A stretch of DNA of 10,754 bases from Oligoflexia bacterium (GTDB taxonomy: Bacteria; Bdellovibrionota; UBA1018), in assembly GCA_903858195.1 (NCBI GenBank), contig CAIOHW010000306.1:1-10754 (forward strand), written 5' to 3'. This document shows positions 6,431-10,754 of this stretch, one piece after another. Numbering within the stretch: the stretch's first letter is position 1; the number at the start of each line of letters is the position of its first letter. The position numbers were made by a program, and so were the translations under genes. Below the pieces are notes generated by a model. That model saw only the letters and a program-made list of their open reading frames with translations. It did no database searches and was not told the origin of the DNA.

Positions 6431-7492
6431 ATGGATCCAGTTCTTTCACGGTTGATCGAGTGGGGGGTGTTTGGCTTTGAAGTGGGCCGGGGCGCCCATT
6501 TTCTGGCGCAGATGCGGGCGCTGCAGCTTCTCACCCGCATCGCGGTGCCCGGAGGGTTTCCGACCCGCGTGCGCCAAAAGTCCATCGAAGCGGGACTCAG
6601 GCAAGAGCTCTTCGAGCTTTTCAGGCAGGAGGCGCGGCTCTTTGCGGATCGAAAGCTTCCGCTCGCCATGCTCAAGCCCGAGGGCCTCATTCGACACGGA
6701 CTCAGGGTGGGGGTCCTGCTTGTCGACGGCGTGCGCCTACTGCGACAGAAAAAGGCGGGTCGAACCACCCAGTTTTCGGAAGAGGCGCGCGAGAAGGCTG
6801 ACGAAAAGCCACGCTACTACCAGCGAAATTTCCACTTTCAAGAAGATGGTTACCTGTCGAGCCGCTCTGCCGAGCTCTATGAGCACCAGGTCGAGATTCT
6901 CTTTGCCGGTGCGGCCGATGCCATGCGCAGGCTCGCCCTGCGGCCGATGCTCGAGCGCTGGGGACCCACGGGCGTGCCGGGAGCGGGCAAGGGCTTGAAG
7001 ATTCTCGAGGTGGCCGCAGGTACGGGCCGCACGAGCCGCTTCATCAAGCAGCTCCTGCCGCAGGCGCACCTCACCGTCTCGGACCTGAGCGAAGTCTACC
7101 TCCAGAAGGCCAGGCGCGAGCTTGCCGAGTTTGACCATGTGGATTTTGTCGAGGCTCCGGCCGAGGCCCTTCCGTTCCAGCCGGGTCAGTTCGACGCAGT
7201 GGTTTCCGTTTTTCTCTTTCACGAACTGCCGCTCGAGGTCAGGAGGCAGGTGCTCGCCGAAAAGATCCGCGTAGCAAGACCCGGTGCGCTGATCGCAGCG
7301 GTCGACAGCATCCAGCCCCATGACTTTCCTGATTACGCTGCGGTGCTCGAGCAGTTTCCAAGGGATTTCCACGAGCCTTTCTTTCGCAACTACCTCGAAA
7401 ATCCGCTCGAGGGGCTCCTGGAGCAGGCAGGGCTGCGCGCAGTGGCAAAGCAAACGGGATTTGTCTCGAAGCTCGTGCACGGCACCACCTGA
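6431..7492 (+). CDS. Class I SAM-dependent methyltransferase with a long N-terminal extension
   Basis: The 353-residue protein has a Rossmann methyltransferase domain of the UbiE/COQ5-like (Methyltransf_11/25) type from about 185 onward. Motif I is ILEVAAGTGR (191-200), the acidic end of strand 2 is TVSDLS (215-220), motif II/III is FDAVVSVFLFHEL (254-266), and the post-III strand is RPGALIAAVD (283-292). Residues 1-127 are a helical, Arg/Leu-rich region without a domain I know, and RYYQRNFHFQEDGYLSSRSAELYEHQVE (within 128-155) is a conserved-looking linker that may cap the active site. The methyl acceptor cannot be read from sequence; small-molecule or quinone-like acceptors are usual for this type. 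The start follows the TATACT box by 7 nt. It is the first gene of the rightward cluster, 38 bp before the universal stress gene. Confidence 0.85.
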   Translation: MDPVLSRLIEWGVFGFEVGRGAHFLAQMRALQLLTRIAVPGGFPTRVRQKSIEAGLRQELFELFRQEARLFADRKLPLAMLKPEGLIRHGLRVGVLLVDGVRLLRQKKAGRTTQFSEEAREKADEKPRYYQRNFHFQEDGYLSSRSAELYEHQVEILFAGAADAMRRLALRPMLERWGPTGVPGAGKGLKILEVAAGTGRTSRFIKQLLPQAHLTVSDLSEVYLQKARRELAEFDHVDFVEAPAEALPFQPGQFDAVVSVFLFHELPLEVRRQVLAEKIRVARPGALIAAVDSIQPHDFPDYAAVLEQFPRDFHEPFFRNYLENPLEGLLEQAGLRAVAKQTGFVSKLVHGTT

Positions 7493-7530
7493 GGCGGCCG
7501 TCGGCCTGGGATTCGCATGCCTGAGAGTGC

Positions 7531-8520
7531 GTGCAGAAGACCGTCAAAAAGATCATCTGGCTGGTGGATCCGTTCGAAGAACCTCGCACCCTCCGGGCCT
7601 CGGCCCGATGGGTCAGGGCGCTTGCCGAGCGCCTGAAGGCCCCGATACTGCCCGTCCATGTCCTTGCGGGTGGGGCGGCCGGCTTTGCACCCGAGATCCA
7701 TGCTGCGTGGCTCATGCAGTTTGTCGTCGATACCGAAGACCGGCTGATCCAGCTCGTGCGTGGCCTGGCCATCCCGCATCTGCTCAAACCCCATGTCATC
7801 TCGGAGGTCTACCGCTCGCGGTCTGAGGCCGTGGCGGGGTTTCTGGAGTTTGCCGCCGAACAGGAATCAGGGCTCATCGTGGTGAGCCGTACGGGTGAGG
7901 GGGGTCGAATCGGCGGTTTTGCAGAGACCCTGTTGCTCAAGTCGGCAATCCCCGTGCTTGTGGTTCCGAGTCGTCCGGTGTCTCGCGCGAAGGCCGCGGC
8001 ACCGGCCCGGGCAAAAAAGCTCCTCGTGGCGCTCGACCTGTCGGAGGTCGATGGAGTGGTGGCGCGCGAGGTTTTCAGTCAGGCGCTCGACTGGGCCGCT
8101 AAACTCAAGGCCTCGCTGCACCTGTTTCACGTGCTCCCCATTCCGCAAACGATCGCCTACGGCCCCGGGGCATTTGATCTCGGCGCCAGTGCGGCTGCTG
8201 CCGCCTACTGGAACGAAGAGGCAGCCTCTGCCCGACGCCGGCAGCTCGAACGCCTTGCCAGGCAGGCAAAGAAGCGGGGAGTGGCCTGCACCATCGAACT
8301 CGAGAGCCGAAGCCTGCGGGCGGCAGATGCCATCCTCAAGGCGCAGAAGCGAAGCAAGGCTGACTGGATCGTGATGGCAGGCCGTACCGGAAGGTGGGGA
8401 ACCCTGGTGCTTGGAAGCGTCACGCGCATGGTGGCGCGGGAGGCACCTTGTCCGGTGTGGATCATTCATCTCGCCCGCTCTACGGCGGATGAACAGCAGC
8501 GCTCGCGCCGCGCGGCCTGA
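7531..8520 (+). CDS. Tandem universal stress protein (two UspA domains)
   Basis: This 329-residue cytoplasmic protein has two UspA folds: domain 1 at about 5-147 and domain 2 at about 162-313, joined by an Ala/Arg-rich linker (148-161). Domain 2 starts with KLLVALDLSE (163-172) and ends with VMAGRTGRWGTLVLGSVTRMV (281-301), close to the ATP-binding G-2x-G-9x-G(S/T) motif, plus PCPVWII (306-312). Domain 1 has the weaker equivalent SRTGEGGRIGGFAET (119-133), so nucleotide binding is likelier in domain 2. Tandem Usp proteins respond to starvation, oxygen limitation and oxidative stress. The GTG at 7531 is chosen because it lies just before the first strand; its ribosome binding site is weak. It sits 38 bp after the methyltransferase and 56 bp before hsp20. 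Confidence 0.9.
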   Translation: MQKTVKKIIWLVDPFEEPRTLRASARWVRALAERLKAPILPVHVLAGGAAGFAPEIHAAWLMQFVVDTEDRLIQLVRGLAIPHLLKPHVISEVYRSRSEAVAGFLEFAAEQESGLIVVSRTGEGGRIGGFAETLLLKSAIPVLVVPSRPVSRAKAAAPARAKKLLVALDLSEVDGVVAREVFSQALDWAAKLKASLHLFHVLPIPQTIAYGPGAFDLGASAAAAAYWNEEAASARRRQLERLARQAKKRGVACTIELESRSLRAADAILKAQKRSKADWIVMAGRTGRWGTLVLGSVTRMVAREAPCPVWIIHLARSTADEQQRSRRAA

Positions 8521-8523
8521 GAG

Positions 8524-8542
8524 GGTGCCGGATCTCTGCACC
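8524..8542 (+). promoter_or_regulatory. Hairpin between the Usp and hsp20 genes
   Basis: GGTGC (8524-8528) and GCACC (8538-8542) can form a 5-bp stem with a 9-nt loop right after the Usp stop. A TTTT follows 3 nt later, so it may be a weak attenuator or an RNA-processing element inside the operon. The U run is better explained by the thermometer-like element next to it. Confidence 0.3.
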
Positions 8543-8545
8543 GGA

Positions 8546-8568
8546 TTTTGCAATGTCCGGGAGCAGGA
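8546..8568 (+). promoter_or_regulatory. Candidate fourU-type RNA thermometer over the hsp20 ribosome binding site
   Basis: UUUUGC (8546-8551) can pair with GCAGGA (8563-8568) in a 6-bp stem with two G-U pairs and an 11-nt loop. The AGGA belongs to the AGGAGG Shine-Dalgarno sequence of hsp20 (8565-8570), 6 nt before the ATG at 8577. Pairing of four uridines with AGGA is the defining trait of fourU thermometers, first described on agsA, which is also a small heat-shock gene. The pairing is read by eye, without an energy calculation. Confidence 0.45.
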
Positions 8569-8576
8569 GGACCTTT

Positions 8577-9119
8577 ATGGCCTATCGGAGTTCACTTTTT
8601 TTCAACCCTTGGCGCGAGATCAACCGCCTGCAGCGTTCACTCGAGAATCTCATGAACGAGAGCTTCCTGGAGGAGCTTGACCCCATGTCGACCCAGACGG
8701 TCTGGAGGCCTGCGTGTGACATTGACGAGACCGACAGTCACTATCTCGTGAGCTTTGATCTTCCGGGAATCCCGCGCGAGGACATCAAGATCGAGTGCCG
8801 CGACCACCAGCTCGTGGTCTCGGGCGACCGCTCGGGCGAGACGCGCCGAACCGAAGGCGGCGCAGTCACGCGGGAACGCTTTTTGGGAGGTTTTATGCGC
8901 AGTTTTCAGCTTCCAACCGCCGTCAAGGCCGAGCAGGTGCAGGCCAACCTGAGCGACGGCGTCCTGCGCATTGCGATTCCCAAGGCCGAGTCCGCGCAGC
9001 GGCGCGAGATCTCGATTGGAACAGGGCATAGCGGCTTCTTCGAGAAGCTCCTTCCGCATCGAAAGAGCGCGGAGGAGAGAAAGCCCGAGAAGGGTGAAAA
9101 GGGCGAAAAGGTCGCCTGA
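8577..9119 (+). CDS. Hsp20/alpha-crystallin small heat-shock protein
   Basis: This ATP-independent chaperone binds unfolding proteins and forms oligomers in the cytoplasm. The start at 8577 (180 residues) is preferred over the in-frame ATG at 8553 because AGGAGG stands 6 nt before it and the N-terminal FFNPWREINRLQ pattern is typical of bacterial Hsp20. The alpha-crystallin domain spans about 43-137: VWRPACDIDE (42-51), the LPGI turn (62-65), RSFQLP (108-113) and the signature ANLSDGVLRIAIPK (123-136). The IxI anchor is ISI (145-147). An unusually charged Lys/Glu tail with EKGEKGEK (171-178) follows. The upstream leader can form a fourU-like hairpin. It lies between the Usp and P-type ATPase genes, a common stress grouping. 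Confidence 0.95.
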   Translation: MAYRSSLFFNPWREINRLQRSLENLMNESFLEELDPMSTQTVWRPACDIDETDSHYLVSFDLPGIPREDIKIECRDHQLVVSGDRSGETRRTEGGAVTRERFLGGFMRSFQLPTAVKAEQVQANLSDGVLRIAIPKAESAQRREISIGTGHSGFFEKLLPHRKSAEERKPEKGEKGEKVA

Positions 9120-9129
9120 CACTCGACTC

Positions 9130-10754
9130 GTGGCGCCCCTCTTTTGGAAGCCGCTTGCGGACCCCTCCAGCATCTTCATGCTGGCAGGGGTCCTTCTTTA
9201 TTTCTGGATCGGGGATCGCGCCGACGCCCTGTGGCTTTCGACCTTCTGGGTGTTCATGGTCGTGCTCTCAATGGCACAGGCATGGCGCGGTGACCGTGCG
9301 CTGAAATCCCTGCTCGCGTTCATGCACCCGTGGGTAAGGGTCATCACGCCGGATCCCGGCAGTACCGTGCGCTGGGTCAGGTCCGAACAGGTCGCACAAG
9401 GTGCGGTCATCCGGGTTGACGAGGGTGAGCGAATCCCGCTGGATTGCGAGATCCTCGAGTCACGCAGGCTCGAGGTGGATGAGTCGGTGCACACGGGTGA
9501 GAGCGCCAGTCTTTCCAAGTTTGGTGGGGATGCACTTCGTGCCGGATCGCTCGTCATCAAGGGGTCGGCCACCGCACGGGTGGTGCGCCCCTGGAGCGAA
9601 AGCGAGTGGCAGGGACTCCGGCAGGTCGTCGAGAAGGCGAGTCGTCCGCCCTCGTACCTCACGGGGCGGATCTCGGTCTGGACCCGGCGTTTAAGCGTGT
9701 TCGCGATTACGATCGGAGCCTTCATCAGCTGGAAGGGGGGCTCCTTTCTGCTGGGCGTGGCCGTGGCTCTTGCCTTTCTTCCGAACGAACTGCCTGCGAT
9801 CCTGACTCTCTTTACTTCGCTTGCCGCACTCCGGATGGCGCGCTCGCGGGTACTGGTTCGCGACCTGAGCAGTGTCGAGGAGCTCGGCAGGCTCACCCTT
9901 CTAGCCTTTGACAAGACAGGGACGCTCACTCAGCACCGGCTCGAATGGAAGGTCACCGAGCCAGCTTCCGGTACGAGCCGGCAGGAGCTTCTGGAGTGCC
10001 TCTGGTATTCGGGGGCCTCCGATCCGGGCAGAGATCCTCTCGATCTCTCCCTTCAGACGGGAATCCAGGGTGAGGGTCTGCCTGCTGGCGATGGACAGGC
10101 GCCCTTGCTCGTGCGCGACTATCCGATGGAGCGCAGGGACCGGGTGGTGACCTATGCATGGCGAGAGGTGCGGACGAGCTCGGATCCCGGCTCCCAGCGC
10201 ATCGAGTATTTCTGCAAGGGTGCGCCCGAGGACGTGCTTGCTCGCTGTGCTGGACAGGACGGCGCTGCGCTTTCGCGTGCCGAGTGGCATGCCTCGCAGG
10301 GGCTTCGTGTGATCGGGGCGGCAAGCGCCGACTCCCATGAGCTTGTGGGCGATCCTCGTGATCTCGACTGGCGCTTTCGGGGGATCGTTGCGTTTGAAGA
10401 CCCGCTCAGGCCCGAAGCCCCCGAGCTCGTGGCGAGGCTCAGGCGCATGGGGATTTCGCTTCGACTTCTCACGGGCGATCACCCCGAGACGGCGCGCGCC
10501 GTGGCCCGGGCGCTGGGATTTGGTCCGGGTGACGACGTTCTGTGGCGCATCACTCCTCAGGAGAAGCAGGCCTGGGTGGATCGGTGGATCACGCAGGCCG
10601 AGCGGGTGGGCATGACCGGTGATGGGGTGAACGATGCCCCCGCCCTGCGTTCAGCACACGTGGGAATTGCCATGGCCCGCCAGGGAACGGACGTCGCTCG
10701 CGAGGCGGCCTCCGTGTTGCTGCTCGATGACGACCTTTTTGATCTCGGAAGCGC
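9130..10754 (+). CDS. P-type cation-transporting ATPase (HAD-IC), 3' end outside window
   Basis: The frame is open to the window edge, so the C-terminal membrane helices are missing; 541 codons are visible from GTG 9130. All catalytic parts are present: actuator TGES (residues 122-125), the TM4 motif PNELP (218-222), phosphorylation site DKTGTLT with Asp261, nucleotide-binding KGAPE (363-367), LLTGDH (446-451) and the hinge TGDGVNDAPAL (496-506). Predicted helices are about 13-28, 34-50, 188-202 and 206-235. It fits the group of bacterial ATPases whose TM4 motif normally reads PEEFP or PEELP; here it is PNELP. The N-terminal cytosolic segment of about 40-60 residues usual before TM1 is absent. 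GTG 9130 (10 bp after hsp20) has no clear ribosome binding site; GTG 9094, overlapping hsp20, is an alternative. The transported ion cannot be told without TM5-TM6. Confidence 0.92.
   Translation, partial: MAPLFWKPLADPSSIFMLAGVLLYFWIGDRADALWLSTFWVFMVVLSMAQAWRGDRALKSLLAFMHPWVRVITPDPGSTVRWVRSEQVAQGAVIRVDEGERIPLDCEILESRRLEVDESVHTGESASLSKFGGDALRAGSLVIKGSATARVVRPWSESEWQGLRQVVEKASRPPSYLTGRISVWTRRLSVFAITIGAFISWKGGSFLLGVAVALAFLPNELPAILTLFTSLAALRMARSRVLVRDLSSVEELGRLTLLAFDKTGTLTQHRLEWKVTEPASGTSRQELLECLWYSGASDPGRDPLDLSLQTGIQGEGLPAGDGQAPLLVRDYPMERRDRVVTYAWREVRTSSDPGSQRIEYFCKGAPEDVLARCAGQDGAALSRAEWHASQGLRVIGAASADSHELVGDPRDLDWRFRGIVAFEDPLRPEAPELVARLRRMGISLRLLTGDHPETARAVARALGFGPGDDVLWRITPQEKQAWVDRWITQAERVGMTGDGVNDAPALRSAHVGIAMARQGTDVAREAASVLLLDDDLFDLGS

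Noticed and set aside
6385..6768. N-terminal extension of the barrel-protein frame to 6768
   Set aside because: It would place 128 Ser/Arg-rich residues before a clean signal peptide and lies antisense to the methyltransferase N terminus.
6737..7480. Minus-strand ORF of 247 aa
   Set aside because: Mirror of the methyltransferase gene, whose plus-strand frame has clear SAM motifs.
7492..7508. GGCC-GTC-GGCC palindrome after the methyltransferase stop
   Set aside because: Only 4-bp arms with a 3-nt loop and no T run; too weak to call a terminator.
8553..8576. Earlier in-frame ATG for hsp20
   Set aside because: ATG 8577 has AGGAGG at ideal spacing, and 8553 lies in the loop of the candidate thermometer without its own ribosome binding site.
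9091..9119. Lys/Glu repeat at the Hsp20 C terminus
   Set aside because: A short, imperfect charged tail of the kind common in small heat-shock proteins; not a distinct repeat element.
9198..9929. Minus-strand ORF of 243 aa
   Set aside because: Antisense to the P-type ATPase frame, which carries TGES, PNELP and DKTGTLT; the Ser/Arg/Thr-rich translation has no family features.
9901..10482. Minus-strand ORF of 193 aa
   Set aside because: Antisense to the ATPase nucleotide-binding domain, including KGAPE and LLTGDH; shadow.

Overview
The window is GC-rich, tightly packed DNA from a Gram-negative bacterium. An outer-membrane-type beta-barrel protein with a Sec signal peptide, an alpha-crystallin Hsp20, an MnmA and a TIGR03862-type flavoprotein all point to Proteobacteria or a relative. 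The style of the outer-membrane protein and of the photolyase would fit Bdellovibrionota, but nothing here fixes the taxon. Ten protein genes fill almost the whole window. No gene-free stretch reaches 300 bases, and I see no RNA gene, CRISPR array or insertion sequence.

Left part (1-2583): the 3' end of an NTF2/SnoaL-like gene runs rightward into a short hairpin terminator shared with a leftward pair. That pair is mnmA (tRNA 2-thiouridylase) followed by an overlapping HI0933/BaiN-like FAD protein. A 53-bp divergent gap with a small inverted repeat separates mnmA from a rightward gene of unknown function (2637-3110).

Middle (3091-6384): a leftward three-gene run with overlapping ends encodes, in order of transcription, a signal-peptide-bearing beta-barrel protein, a cryptochrome/photolyase-family protein without the usual Fe-S cysteines, and a DUF72-like protein. 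The last gene collides tail to tail with the unknown gene at 2637-3110. Three perfect copies of a 15-bp repeat lie at the collision; they lengthen one protein by a five-residue repeat and give the other gene spare stop codons.

Right part (6431-10754): a rightward stress-type cluster encodes a SAM methyltransferase, a tandem universal stress protein, an Hsp20 chaperone and a P-type cation ATPase cut off by the window edge. The ATPase frame is open to the edge and carries all the catalytic motifs; its longest complete antisense ORFs are shadows.

The most interesting signals are regulatory. The 46-bp gap between the two divergent operons at about 6.4 kb holds two mirror-image TATACT boxes, each 6-7 nt from an ATG, which suggests paired leaderless promoters. 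The hsp20 leader can form a fourU-like hairpin over its Shine-Dalgarno sequence. The photolyase, the NTF2-like gene and the stress cluster together suggest a region devoted to light, singlet-oxygen or general stress defence; that is inference.
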